Positions 52,729 to 64,000 are shown, counted from the stretch's first letter. The stretch: DNA of 64,000 nt from Hyaloperonospora brassicae (GCA_947650285.1 CANTFL010001296.1:124001-188000); one strand, 5' to 3'. Program-made: numbers and translations. The notes: generated by a model from the letters alone, not told the origin.

Positions 52729-53262
52729 ATGGACGGGCCGGTCGGTGACGATGACGCACTCATGCCAGAGAGCCGTCTCGCACGATCCAGCCCTTCCTCA
52801 TCAGAGAATTCCCTCATGAGTATTACATCAACGAGCTCCAAAGATAATCCACTCGCTCTCGCAACCCCGACAGCATTGACTGAAGTAGCGTCCCTGATGA
52901 TGGTCCAAGCGCGTCTACTACATGACGTCGAGCTCGCATCCGTCCCTCAAATACGACAGCTGCTGATGGACGCAACAAATGCTGTCATCGAGGTAAGCGC
53001 CATGATTGCGACCTTTCCACTCGAAGTGCAAGCCTCGTTAGCCGATGATAACGAAGCCTCTGGAGAAGATGCCGCGTTAACGATCGTCACTGCAACCCAT
53101 CACAGGTCGGCTTACTCACACATCACAATCAGGAGATACACCATCTTCTGCGAACTGTTCACAAGGAAGTCACAACAGTCCCCAATCAGCGAAATACACT
53201 TTAAGAGACAGCGACACAACTCGTCGAACGCGACTCATGATCAATACCGGACTCATCTGTGA
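52729..53262 (+). pseudogene. Copia gag N-terminal part (plus-strand piece)
   Basis: ATG at 52729, 177 codons, helical and acidic (VASLMMVQARLLHDVELAS). The frame ends at a TGA just inside the left inversion-breakpoint repeat. Across the break its natural continuation is the minus-strand sequence from 56754 downward, in the same frame apart from that stop. Confidence 0.7.
53231..53262 (+). repeat. Left breakpoint inverted repeat
   Basis: 32 bases containing catgatcaataccggactc. Its reverse complement is at 56754-56785 with one mismatch. Confidence 0.85.
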
Positions 53263-53284
53263 GAGGCTCCGATGTGCTGGATAC

Positions 53285-54530
53285 TTGGTCTGGTGGCTCC
53301 TCCCTCTCGGACACTGTCCCTATTGTGGTATGGGTGCCGATGGCACGATCAAAATCACTTTCGGCGTGGGACTGAGTAGAGCTTGTCATAGTATCCAATG
53401 TGTCGAGTGTATTGACGAGTTCACCAACGGCGGAAATGTCAATGCGGTCAACATTCTTGATGTTGGAACTGGTCAAGTACGTTTTGGTGCGGGGAAGATA
53501 TAGATTGTAGCCATTGTTGACGGGGTCGATGCCAAGAATATACGCCTTTTCAGATCTTTTTCGAAGTGACTTTGCGGCAACATATATGTAGCCTCACAGT
53601 GCAGCGGGCACCAAACTTGAGTAAATGGCTGATGTTCGGTATTTTTTCTGTCAGTAATTCGAGAGGTGAGCGGCGGTCTGCATTACCGCGGGTGGATAGA
53701 TAATTCCGCATCGTACTAGCGTAAAGTAAAGCGTCTCCCCAAAATTTTGTTGGCATGCCAAGATTACCAAAGCATCGCGCGAGTTGTATTGAACAGTGTG
53801 CGGCCGAAGCGCTCGATTTGCCGATTTGTACGGAAGTATCGTTTTCAGTTGTCTGGTGACTAAATCCATGGCGCTGCAAGTACTGCGCGGTCTTGTCATT
53901 TGCAAATTCACCACTGGAATCCGATCGAATGCATTTCACGCGTACACCAAATTGCGGTTGAAATCTTGCATGGAACGTAACGAAATTGTCAAAAGCTTCA
54001 CTCTTTTTACTTTTGTAGAAAAACGCAGTTGTAGCTAGGTGCGTAGTTGACTATGGGGAGGACATGCCTGTGTCTTTTGCGATCAATCGGAGTGATATTA
54101 ATCTTGAGATCTGGGCCTATAACGGCACCCATTTCATCTGTAGGTGCTGTTCTTGACGTGTCTTCCTTTACTTGGCGGTTGCGAGTATGCTTCGCTTTGG
54201 CACGCTGCACGCAAAAAGGCATGGTCCGATTCGTAAGTTTGATACCATCGGCTAGTCCCTTGCCAGCCATACAAACGACATCCTGGTAATTAAGATGAAC
54301 GAGCCGTTCATGCCACTGCCGTAGAGTGGAGTTCTCAATACTGGCAAGAAATTCGGTAGCCTCATCAACTGTATCCGTTACAGCGGAAAGGGGCCAAAGT
54401 CTTGATTCGCGTGGGGCACGTGCAACAATACGATTACTGGTGGAGATGGTACAGTGACCAGAGAAAGAGACCAAAAAGTCATGATCAATTAGCTTGGAAG
54501 CGGAAAGTATTTTTTCGTGGCATGGTAGGG
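53285..54530 (-). pseudogene. Copia integrase, inverted and degraded
   Basis: Minus-strand pieces in shifting frames. The N-terminal zinc-binding start WHERLVHLNYQDVV (about 54320) has the two His, while the later CxxC reads CVQR and is damaged. A core segment IRSDSSGEF (about 53930, matching the D..GGEF motif) and MPTKFWGDALLYAS follow. It would join viral-like cDNA to host DNA in an intact element. Inactive. Confidence 0.75.
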
Positions 54531-55006
54531 ACGTAGTGAACATCTGTGAGTACAAATCTGGTGACCTTCCCATTGTTAATTTCATTGAGAAAGACACTGC
54601 CTTTGCTGGTGGCTTGGAGCACAGATCCGTTTGCGACTCGAACGCGTAAAGAGATGGGTGACGGATCAAGAATGGCAGCGGCATTATTCGTAAAGTAATG
54701 GTTAGCACCGCTGTCGATTAGCCACGACGTCGAGGCAGGACATTTATGTGCAGGTTTATGAATGACAACGCATGCATCACCACCAATAAATGCATTCGCA
54801 TAAGGCATGTATATTAGATGTGTCAGGTCATCGCGCGCTTCGACCGATCCGAGAACTCCCCCCCCCGCTGTTTCTGATGTGTTGTCAGTGGTTCCATCAA
54901 CCACATAAGCGTTGGCATTGGTAGGTAGAAACGGTATTGTCCATTGCTGTGGCAGCGTTGGCTTGCCCAGCTCGGCGTTGAGCGTCTTGAATAACGGGGC
55001 AGTCAA
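54485..55006 (-). pseudogene. Copia protease, inverted
   Basis: The aspartic protease motif SWLIDSGANHYFTNNAA lies near 54725, followed by LTDVHYVPTMPRKN. It is in a different frame from the gag above it, so a shift separates them. Confidence 0.75.
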
Positions 55007-56753
55007 ATGTTGTATGTTCCGTCGTCTTGCAAACCCAGCAGGGTTTTATGCCATCCCTTGGTTTGAAGCGAGTCGTAGAGTTGTTTGGTGCCAACTTAAG
55101 TTTGGGTGAAGTCTGCTTAGAAGCTGTTTTTGAGGCTGCAGATGACTTCACCACATCCACCTTTAGACTGACAGGTCGTTGGTAGTTGTTCATTAAATTG
55201 AGATCATCACCCAACAGCTTTGTTAGCAGTGTACATGCTTTACTTATTTCTTCGTTTCGATTATCAGCGTTGTAGTCGATAATACTGGCGAGTTGTATAT
55301 TGGTGATTGGGTCTGTGGATGCATTGTTGCAAAATGCCCTAAGGATAAGGGCGTTTCGGTCGCCGCCCATTTCTTTACCAACGTGGCGTAAATAAGTGTA
55401 GTATCCATGCCAAGTTTGTTCTGGCTTCTTGGGTTTGTTGAGGTAGTCGCTGAGGCGTGCTTGTGATAACTTGCACCGGAACTCTGCTCTCAAGGCTTCT
55501 TGAACTTCCGAGTACGTCGGTAGGCGGCCATGTGCGTCGAGAAACTCATCGAGAAATTGGAAGTAAAAGTCTGATGCGGCACCTTCAAGAAATGTAACGA
55601 GATATGTTTCACGTAATTTGTCGGTGTGAGTTGATGTGTGACGTCTGCTTTCGCTTTGAATTGCTTGTTTAAAAGTTTGCATGAATAGGTCAAAGCCAGC
55701 ACCGAGAACAGGGTATTTATCCTTGCCGGTAAACACCTCACACTTGACTTCCTTGATACGAGGCACTGTGTGGGATGGTAGCACTCGCGGCGTTGGTAGA
55801 ATCTGTGACCGACTTTGGCATGGTGATGGAGCCGGTACTGATGTCGGTGAAAGCGGGGCCGGTATAGGCATGGTTGTTCTGGGGGCGCTTGGCCGGAGAT
55901 AATTCAACAATGGTACTTGAAAGCTGGCGTTAGCTGGATGGGAACTTGTGTCGTCAATATGGGTGTTCAAACTAGTGGGTAATTGTTTGTTGCGGTCTAC
56001 GTGTGGTGTGTGGCGTGACGTTGGTAGAGATGACTCTCGTGACAGCATGTCGTGACTGAAACGTAGCGACTGTAGTTGTTCCTCGCGAGAAGTTCGAATT
56101 GAGGCGTCGGTAGCCAGCCGATCTTCGGCTGCAATGACACGGGCGATTTCGCGTAATAAGATTGTCTCTGCGTCGTTTTGTATCTTTTGTGACTCGGATA
56201 TGCGACGCAGCGCCACGTCTTGGGCTACACGATGGTGATCAATCGATGATCGTAGCTGATCTCGAGCTTTTCATTCGGCTTGAATCTCTGGGGCCAACGA
56301 GTCTTGAGCAGCTTGACTAACACATTGTTATTCTTTCAAGGCCACACTTGTCTCGATATACTCGGCCTAAATGCGGTCATTGCACTGTGTGAGGTGCTCC
56401 AACGAGTCTTGAGTATCTTGACTAACACATTGTTGTTCTTACAAGGCCACAACTGTGTCGATATGCTCGGCCTGAAGGCGGTCATTGCGCTGTGTGAGCC
56501 GATCAATGTCATATTGCGGACGTTCTATAGCTACTTGGTGCTCTGCGCGGCAATTGTTAATCGCCATCTTACTCTGTTTTTCGACTTGCTCAACTTGCTC
56601 TTGAAGTGCTCGTGCACGTTCAGATAATATTGCGTTCGTCGCAGTCACTCTAGAGGTTATTCTGTTGATCTCTGTTATAAAGTGTATACGCTGGTTGACA
56701 AGGTCTTCCATCAGCTTGGAACGTTGTTCGACGTATCCAGTACAACGGCGCCA
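54897..56753 (-). pseudogene. Copia gag middle and C-terminal part, inverted
   Basis: A coiled-coil section (LMEDLVNQRIHFITEINR, about 56715-56440) and then a 439-codon frame from 56216. The long frame includes a capsid-like region (FLDEFLDAHGRLPTYSEVQ) and a zinc knuckle CWVCKTTEHTTFDC (about 55050) of the CX2CX4HX4C type, which binds RNA. At least one stop separates the two parts. Confidence 0.8.
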
Positions 56754-56785
56754 TCACAGACGAGTCCGGTATTGATCATGAGTCG
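56754..56785 (-). repeat. Right breakpoint inverted repeat
   Basis: Reverse complement of 53231-53262 apart from one base. Marks the right edge of the inverted block. Confidence 0.85.
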
Positions 56786-58621
56786 CGAAATTAGCTTCCT
56801 GTCACACAAACACCAACAATGATGAATCACATGAGCGACGAAATGGGCAGCGACAGCGAGTGAGACTACCAAATAGGTGACCCAATTGATAACATCACGC
56901 TGACCAAGCGACAAATTGACAGTGTATTTAGTGTCCGCAATCGCGGTGAGAAATTTGTTACTGAAGATTTTGATCTGCCTGCGTCCATTCTCCTTGATGT
57001 CACCAGTCTCCCTGGAACAGCTATGCCTGCACTTCACATATCTGATGGTGTTCCAGATCCTCAAAATATTCGCGAGGCAATGTCTGATTCTTTCTGGCAA
57101 CAGCTGAAGGAGCTATGATTAAATAACTCGACCGATTGTGTACAAATGGTACATAGGAGGAAGCTATTTCTCCACCAGGAGCCAAGTTGGTGTCAACAAG
57201 ATGGGTCTTCAAAATTGAATACAACTCGCTAGACGAGCTTGATAAGTTTAATGCTCGGCTTGTGGCAAGAGGATTTACTCAGCGATATGGTGTGGATTTC
57301 AGCGAGACATACTCTCCGGTACTGAAAATGGCAAGCGCGCGATTTCTGATGACGCTTGGCGCCCAGTGGGGCTACAAAGTTCGTCACGGTGACGTCCCAA
57401 ATGCATATCTCCGTGCACCAATCGATAGCCCTATCTACGTTGATCCACCGCATGGATCCCCAGATGAAGGGGTTGTATACCAATTGCTGAAAAGCATATA
57501 GGGTCTGAAACAAAGCGGAAGACTATGGAACGAACTAATTCACACATTTCTCCTGGAGTGCGAGTTCAAACAAAGTCGCCAAGATCCGAGCGTTTACTTT
57601 AAACAAGAACCCCTTGGTACTGCAGTTGTTGGTCTTTATGTCGATGACGTGATCGTCATTGCACAAGATGACTCCCTGTCCTACACTGTCATGCAACAGC
57701 TTCACACAAAATTTGAAATCAACGATTTGGGTTTGATGAGGAAGTGCCTCGGTATCAATGTGGAAACAACCTAATATGGCTACTTGCTACAACAACAACA
57801 CAACATCGATGCTCTCCTTGCCAAGGTCGAAATGGAAAACTGCACAACCCGCTCGACACAAACAAAGGAAAAACACAAGTTGTACGATCAAAATTTGAGC
57901 TTGTTTAAAATTTAAGCGACTGTATCAAGAGGTTATGGGATCACTGTTGTGGATTTCCAACTGCACCCGCCCTGATATCACTACGACTGTAAACCTTTTG
58001 TGTCGAGCGACGCACGCACCTACCAGCGAACATTGGAATTGTTTCAAACGCCTCATGCGTTACGTTAAGGGTTCCTCGACTCACGGAATTTTCATCATGA
58101 AACTTAATTGAGTTAAATTGCGACCACGTCTCAAGGTTTATAGCGACGCCTCATGGGCCGATTCAAAATCTGACGCGAAGTCGACAACCGGTGTCCTTAT
58201 GATAATAAACGGCATAACTATCTCGTGGTATTCAACGAAACAGTCCGTCGTTGCGTTGTCTGCAATGGAAGCTGAGTATATCGCTGGCGCAACAGGCGTA
58301 AGTGAATGCCTTTGGGTTAAAGATCTGTTATCGGAGCTGAAACTTTCCGCTTACAAAGAACCGCTGTCACTCATTGTTGACAACCAAAATGCAATCAAAA
58401 ACATGGAGAACAGCGTCAGTTCACCTCGCAGCAAGCACATCAATATCCGGTTTCACGTTGTCCGTGACAATGTGCAAGCCAAGCGTGCCACACTACACTA
58501 CTGTTCCACATCCGAAATGCTAGCCGACGTACTGACCAAACCGCCCGGCCGCATCAAGCATGAACGCTTCACAAGAGCACTGCATGTCATGAGTCGAGAA
58601 GAGTTCAAGTTTATCAATTGA
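56786..58621 (+). pseudogene. Copia reverse transcriptase and RNase H, degraded
   Basis: Plus strand. After a linker with stops, RT starts at about 57187 (STRWVFKIEYNSLDE, then ARLVARGFTQRYGVDFSETY). A TAG breaks it at 57499. The catalytic GLYVDD is intact at 57631-57648. A TAA follows near 57772, and there is further damage at 57900-58110. RNase H (58118-58621) is open, with YSDASWADSK, SAMEAEYIAG and SKHINIRFHVVRD. RT copies the element RNA and RNase H removes the template. This copy is dead. Confidence 0.88.
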
Positions 58622-58645
58622 GGCCTGCTTGACTTGATAGGGAGA

Positions 58646-58849
58646 GTTGGAACTTCAACTCACAAAGTGGGACTACCACCAAGGCCCCAGATCCTCAGAA
58701 CATTCCTTGAGTTATTCATGACGCCTTAACGAGCGTCATGATCCACTGCATGCAGTTCATTAGAATCACACACAATACTTAAAATATCCTGGAATATTCC
58801 CTCACGGGATTAATACACGTCTTTCCTTGCCAAAGTCCTCTGCCAACTG
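58646..58849 (+). repeat. 3' LTR of the copia element
   Basis: Begins gttggaacttcaactc and ends tctgccaactg; direct repeat of 52478-52681. Confidence 0.9.
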
Positions 58850-59030
58850 AAGCAGTATTAGCAATAGATACTCAAACAACAACAGAAATCGCTTCACCTA
58901 CAACAATAGCAGCAGCAGCAGCAACAGCAGTAGTAGCGTTAACAATAGCAGCAATAGCATCAACAATAGCAACTGAATCAACAATAGCAAAAGAAATAAC
59001 ATTAATATCAACAACATTAGCACCGACTGA
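58850..59030. repeat. CAA/CAG-rich simple repeat, right of the copia element
   Basis: Continues the triplet array seen at 52337-52477, with many caacaatagcag units. A minus-strand Leu run across it is translated simple sequence. Confidence 0.8.
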
Positions 59031-59245
59031 CTGTGTTTACGTCCACGACCGATAATACAAAGACGCGCTACGTACTTATATCTCGCTCCTGCGCCCGCAA
59101 CTTGTGGCTGCAAGCGCAGCACGCCCGCGGCAGAACCCTCTCCGCGGCTTCCCAAATAGAGCGGGGGTTGGTCACGTCCGTAAAAGTGAAAAATGAAAAT
59201 GATGAAGGACGCGAGGTTTCATGTGTGCAACATTAACATGAGTTT

Positions 59246-59276
59246 ACTAGGACATGGGTCATTTTTTTATTTTCCC
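59246..59276 (-). repeat. Right member of a short inverted repeat pair
   Basis: Reverse complement reads gggaaaataaaaaaatgaccca then tgtcctagt, matching 52116-52144. Confidence 0.55.
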
Positions 59277-59423
59277 TACAATAATTTATATAGTTCACAT
59301 GTCACAATGCACATATAATCAACTGCAACAAATAGGACGTATTAAAAAAATGGATCGGACAATCCAATTATCTTTAGAAATTACTTTATTATTTAAATAT
59401 TTTCCGAAAGGAAAGCATTATTG

Positions 59424-59695
59424 ATCCACCACCCAAACGTTAACCATCCACCCCCCAAATTAATTTTGATTGGCTATAACCCACCGTTGCGATTGGTCAA
59501 AGAGAATGAACGCAACTGTAAGAATTTCAACACCCACAAGACACTCACCTTCAAGTTGCAACCTTCCCTGTTACAACGACTCTATCAAAATGAACACCCT
59601 TACTCCTCTTTCACAATTGGACATGCCTCTCTTGCTGAGGCTCAAGCTGCTGCAAAGGACCATGCAATATCACAAGGATATGGCATTGTTGTCAA
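59424..59695 (+). repeat. 272-bp inverted copy of the transposase N-terminal region
   Basis: Nearly identical to the reverse complement of 61672-61943. Includes the regions coding HPNVNHPPPKLILIGYNPP and FTIGHASLAEAQAAAKDHA. Confidence 0.92.
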
Positions 59696-59987
59696 ATGTG
59701 TGCAAAATGGTCTAATTCACACTTTGGCTACTTCTAGATTATCTACTTGTTCTACATCTACATACAAAACTGTGTGGCATAAACGTTAATTGTGCCCTGT
59801 CTGGGAACACCGTCCACAGCGTCGACGAGGTGCAGGAATAGCAGCTGAATTTGCGAGCTTAAAAGCTGATGGCAAGCGGCGTGCTGACCCTGTTGGCCGG
59901 CCTCGCGTCTCTGCTCACACAGGATCACTGACAACAACATCATTGGAGACTGCAAGCACAAGCTCAAGAGTCATGCGCATGCGATAA
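59424..59987 (+). pseudogene. Truncated plus-strand copy of a MULE transposase
   Basis: The first ~90 codons match the FAR1-like N-terminus of the minus-strand copy, up to ISQGYGIVVK. It then departs into a short frame with stops (ending near 59789). The tail 59790-59987 (KRRADPVGRPRVSAHTGS) resembles the GRP-rich C-terminal ends of such transposases. The simplest reading is a copy that lost its middle. Confidence 0.5.
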
Positions 59988-59993
59988 ACCTAA

Positions 59994-61985
59994 GAATCAT
60001 CATAGTCATCGGAAATTATCTTCAATGCTGTCTCAGTTGATGGCAGAACAACATCTGCAACATTCGGCGGTGGTGGCTGGACCAATTACCAATACTGATC
60101 GAAGTCATTGAAGGTTAGCGGTACCATTGGTCGGCTGCGGCTGCGGCGGCGCATCTCATGTTGACATGGATCCCCATTGTCGATCTGAAAAGACCCAGAC
60201 ATATGTTGCTGACCTCTTCATTATGCTCCTGCAAATGTAGTAGGTGGTATGCGCTGCGCAGTGCATGCACCGAGATCTTTCCCATCACCCGCAAAAAAGC
60301 GGTCCCAAATCGTAAGTTGACCATTGCCCGCTCTGCTGCCTTTTGCTGTACAATAGCAGCCAGCTTACATTCACATGCGAGGAGAACTGCGCCATCCACT
60401 GCCAGTAGGTGACCCGAAAATGCACTTATCCGTCAGCAACAGCATGGACTTCATGTGACTTAACTGAAAGATCCACTTACCTGTCGATGTCCCGATCCAT
60501 TTCTTGAGGGCTGCATGTGCGCTCTCCACACGTGACGTTAAGACGTGCCCATAATGCTTTTTTTCGCGTAAGACTGCTGGCACAATCCTCTCTTTGTACA
60601 CCAGCCAGGTGTTATTGCAGTAGCGCATAACGTGCGCTGGGATATCTTTCTCATGCATTGCCTGGATGTTCAGCATTCGGTGGCAACTGTTAGAATAAAA
60701 CACGGTTAAGAAGCCTTCAGGAAAAGGAAGACAAAATTTACCTGGAGTTGTTCTTGGTAACCTTCAACAGTAATAGGACTGATCAGAGCATTCCATGCCT
60801 TCATAAATTCCTCCCATGCTTCTGCTGTGAAGCCTGCCTTGTTCTTGGCAAGGATATTTTTGTTGATATGCCACCTGCACAGCAGCATGTTGGCAGTGGG
60901 AAATGTGTCATCAAGCGCACCCATGAGTGCAAGCTCACAATCAGTCACAAAGGTGACATTGTTGGTGGGGAGGTTGTATTCTTTAAACACATCTCGAAGG
61001 TGATGCACATCCCAACGGTAATATGCAGCTGTCTTTCTTTGCATAAAGCACTATGCAAAGGTAAAGCTCTGGTGGGATGATGTGGCACCAACAACATGAG
61101 ACAGAGGCATTCCAAACTTGTTTGTCTTGTATGTTGCATCCAGTAGCCACACTTTACCGGCACAAAACTTTTGGCAGATATCACGGGCGCAGGGTGAAAT
61201 AACCAGGAGATGGGTGAGCTTCTGCTCACTGTCAAGCTGTGAGAAGTGATGGGCTGCATCACCAAGGCTGTCCAGGAGAGCTGAAATGAGTGAGCGGCCG
61301 TTGAGCATCCGGGCCAGTTCCCTATTCCTAATGCTGCGAACAATGGAGGTGGTAATACAGCTGTTTGGAACAAGTGCACGTAAAACCCTTATACTCTTTG
61401 GTTTTAATCTGGTGTGAGAATGCCAGTGCGTCTTTGAGGATGCGGTCTCGGATGCGCAAACGCCTCATGGTAGTGCTCAGCGTTGATAGCATAAACAAGC
61501 CATTGGTTTTCTTGATTGAGTATGTTGGCTTTGAAAGGATAGCCACTGCTCCGGCTTGACCTCATACGCTTGCCTATGCCACTGCGCACAACAGGAGCGT
61601 TTATTTGTGAGCACTTATAGTATACCACCTTAACATCGCCTTCCTTCCTGTTGCCATCCCTCTTGGTACGCTTGACAACAATGACATATCCTTGTGATAT
61701 TGCATGGTCCTTTGCAGCAGCTTGAGCCTCAGCAAGAGAGGCATGTCCAATTGTGAAAGAGGAGTAAGGGTGTTCATTTTGATAGAGTCGTTGTAACAGG
61801 GAAGGTTGCAATTTGAAGGTGAGTGTCTTGTGGGTGTTGAAATTCTTACAGTTGCGTTCATTCTCTTTGACCAATCGCAACGGTGGGTTATAGCCAATCA
61901 AAATTAATTTGGGGGGTGGATGGTTAACGTTTGGGTGGTGGATATATAACGCTTCACTTTCCGATATTGAAGATAATAAATACAC
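59994..61985 (-). pseudogene. FAR1-type MULE transposase, frameshifted
   Basis: Read on the minus strand through several frames. An N-terminal FAR1-like zinc-binding region (YSSFTIGHASLAEAQAA to YYKCSQ and YHEAFAHP) is followed by the DDE transposase with WLLDATYKTNKFGMPLSHV (first Asp, about 61140), VTDCELALMGALDDTFP with CRWHINKN (second Asp, about 60940) and SRVESAHAALKKW (the Glu, about 60520). It continues to the SWIM-type end (GDPCQHEMRRRS, PLTFNDFDQYW, about 60170-60090). At least three frameshifts and a TAA after DQYW break it. Catalytic residues survive but the gene does not. Confidence 0.85.
61672..61943 (-). repeat. Partner of the 272-bp inverted repeat
   Basis: Matches 59424-59695 in inverted orientation; lies within the N-terminal coding region of the MULE. 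Confidence 0.92.
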
Positions 61986-61990
61986 AAATA

Positions 61991-64000
61991 TTAATCATTT
62001 AGTTTAAAAAGTGATAAAACCCCATCATCAATGAATGCTGCACGTACGAGCACATAAATGCTTACCTTATAGCAACATAAATAAAAGGACTGAAGTCTTC
62101 GTTTCATACAGATGCCGCAGTAAATTGGTATAGATATGTCACCAGACGATTACCTTTGTCGGATCAGCCGTCGAGTATTTGATAATTATATATTCTGATA
62201 TACCATGAAAGCGGGCGACAGCCAACATCGCTCTACGCAGAATTCGTATCTTCTTTTAGTAGTACTTAGTATGCTGAGAGCAAACAATGCCGTCTCTAAT
62301 TACCTGCTTACGCTGTCGTGCGTTGCAGGTGGTAGCTGTGGCTGCTGGTTGTTGCTCACGTTTCGGTCGCCCGATAGATGTGGGTTGCACGACCATATCT
62401 TTTGCCACTTGTTTCGCCTTGTTCGCAAAACAGGCAGCAGCCTAAATTTGATCACCACAAAGACGCTGCACAGATCGTATTGTCGACTTTTCGATTCAAA
62501 TCGATAATTAGAGAGAGTACAAACCGGTCAGCAACAATACATATTCCCATGACGCAGATAGCTGCATCAAAAGACCTTTCGAATGTCGCCACTGGCAAAT
62601 CTACATCGGTAGTAGTATGGTTGCGCTTAATATAGACGATTACCCATATGTCGAATGCCGCTAGTGTCCTGTTGCCGAATGCGATAAGGTCTACGTCCGA
62701 AATAATGGTAGTCTTGGCATTCAAAGTGTTAGCAAACATCGACATGAGCACCAAACATATTTGGTACAAAACTTTCGGTCACCTGTCCATATAGAGTACT
62801 ACTTGTTTTGCTTGTCGATACGCCCTCACACGCTGCCTCAGAAAGTACCCCTCAAGACTCAAACAGAGCACCGTTTACGGGCCGAATATATAATACGCGC
62901 TGCAAAATCTTGTTCTTCACAACTTATCGCCAAGTAGACACTTCACGTTGAACCATCAAAATAATTGAACAAGTAGATAACTAGCAGCGTAACCATGCTA
63001 TCAAAACCTTTTACATCAACAGGCTACGCTGTAAGGGTTGACCGATCTTCCCCTCTCAAACAATATGAAGGGGTAACGGAAATAACTCAATGGGGATTAA
63101 ACTGATAAAGTTAGCGAGGAAGTGAAGATATACGACATGTTTTTAGACGATATCAGTTTGTGTACTTATTAAGTCGTTAATCATGCGGCCATCAATGTAA
63201 TAAATAAATTTTGGAACTTTGGTGCATTTTGTTTTCATCACCTTTGCCATTTATGTACTTATAAATATGATCTATACACATTTTTTGCTCTTTCAAATGT
63301 GTATATTTCTTTTTCTTTGTGCAATTTATTAAGATTTAGTTTTAAATATCTTTCTTTTTTTTGATTTTAGATAAATGAGCGAGCTTTGGATCTTCCCAAG
63401 ATGTGACTGCGGTACTTAGATCTGTCACCAATATGATTCTATAGTGAATATATGGAAATGATCATAGCATAGAATACTCAGCAACATCATAGAGGGGCAT
63501 TTTATTATTTGTTACAAACCACAATTACATGCAATCTGCTCCAATTGCTCTACGTCTTGCATTCATGGCCTGCGTCCGCGTGTGTCTATCACATTGTTGC
63601 TGAACCTCTGACATATGAACGTGCTTGATGAGGCCCGACGTTAACGCTGGCTTGACAGCGTTCTTACCACCTCAATACAATCATTTGTCAATGTTTAGAT
63701 GCCACTTTCGCAGCAACAGTCAATTTCAAATCACTCGAATTTACACAGACCGCTAGGGTCCCCTTCCATGTTTAGAACCTGATTCAAAACCTGATTCAAA
63801 TCATCATCGTTGTTGACCTCTCTACATTTGTTGCAAAGTACGTGTTATAAGACCCTCAACGGTACGTTCTAGACGCCCGAAGTCCTGAATGTTTGTTGTA
63901 CGAAACAAGCGTTGGGCTTCCCTTGACCGCACCAATTCGTGCACGCGCAACCGATTTAGTGTCTTGCAATGTGTTGTGTGAGATTTTGACTCGACTCATG
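61991..64000. other. AT-rich stretch without a secure gene
   Basis: Low-GC sequence with short frames. The minus strand at 62769-62452 has two coding-looking halves (NAKTTIISDVDLIAFGNR and ATFERSFDAAICVMG) flanking a possible GT-AG intron (gtaatc ... gatgtag), perhaps a gene remnant. Bases 62800-64000 show only AT-rich sequence and a short near-direct repeat of cctgattcaaa near 63778. Confidence 0.4.

Larger units (their letters stand above)
52478..58849 (+). mobile_element. Ty1/copia LTR retrotransposon with an internal inversion
   Basis: Two direct 204-bp LTRs (52478-52681, 58646-58849) differ at about a dozen sites. The right LTR begins gttggaac and ends gccaactg, giving the short inverted ends normal for LTRs. 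A purine run (gatagggaga) just before the right LTR fits a polypurine tract. The protein order is copia-like (gag, protease, integrase, then RT and RNase H), but the gag-C/protease/integrase block is on the minus strand, while gag-N and RT/RNase H are on the plus strand. The junctions sit in a 32-bp inverted repeat. Numerous stops and shifts make it inactive. No clear target duplication can be read because the flanks are simple repeats. Confidence 0.9.
59375..61990 (-). mobile_element. Mutator-like (MULE) element with a head-to-head partial copy
   Basis: The minus strand holds a degraded FAR1-type MULE transposase. Its first ~270 coding bases are repeated in opposite orientation at 59424-59695, with weaker similarity continuing outward for about 50 bases. 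The outer limits are not certain, and no 9-bp target duplication was identified. Confidence 0.75.

Noticed and set aside
58898..59155. Leucine-rich minus-strand frame
   Set aside because: Translation of the CAA/CAG triplet array, not a gene.
1..64000. rRNA, tRNA, CRISPR arrays, bacterial-type promoters and terminators
   Set aside because: None was recognised by eye. The gene content is eukaryotic, and repeat arrays seen are microsatellites or transposon ends.

Overview
The window reads as nuclear DNA of an oomycete (Peronosporales, perhaps a downy mildew or a Phytophthora relative). The evidence is compact gene islands with mostly intronless or short-intron genes (88, 109, 122 nt and similar), oomycete-type long disordered proteins, a MyTH4/FERM myosin, a BT1-family folate/biopterin transporter, and copia and Mutator-like elements in AT-richer stretches between the islands. 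The species call is inference; no rRNA, tRNA, CRISPR array or bacterial operon was seen.

Layout. 1-2360: a DNA element with ~58-bp terminal inverted repeats carrying a broken multi-repeat Myb gene. 2361-5447: no secure gene. 5448-12170: a secreted/membrane protein, a protein with two ParB/sulfiredoxin-like (SerK-like) domains, and signal peptide peptidase. 13628-30696: a dense island with a PI 4-kinase, a folate/biopterin transporter, a small coiled-coil protein, a Stealth/GlcNAc-1-phosphotransferase-like protein, a divergent pair of tiny mitochondrial assembly factors (COX16-like and UQCC6/Brawnin-like, both multi-exon and not visible as simple ORFs), and a large disordered protein whose N-terminus resembles CEP295. 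30.9-33.0 kb: a probable decayed multi-exon gene. 33040-36603: acetyl-CoA synthetase plus an inverted 420-bp copy of part of it. 37.1-37.7 kb: a small two-exon gene. 37.7-43.0 kb: AT-rich, gene-poor. 43030-51787: a SIRT6/7-type sirtuin, a 2,284-residue myosin and a thioredoxin. 52.1-62.0 kb: nested mobile DNA, namely a copia retrotransposon with an internal 3.5-kb inversion, sitting in CAA/CAG repeat DNA between a pair of short inverted repeats, then a Mutator-like element with a head-to-head partial copy. 62.0-64.0 kb: AT-rich, no secure gene.

The genes are not an operon. Common themes are membrane and secretory-pathway biology (SPP, PI4K, GNPTAB-like), mitochondrial respiratory-complex assembly (COX16/UQCC6) and acetyl-CoA/NAD metabolism (ACS, sirtuin). 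Several neighbours are divergently transcribed with 160-170 bp between start codons, so shared promoters are likely. Many start codons were chosen at the first ATG, because the longest open frames run upstream through non-ATG codons.
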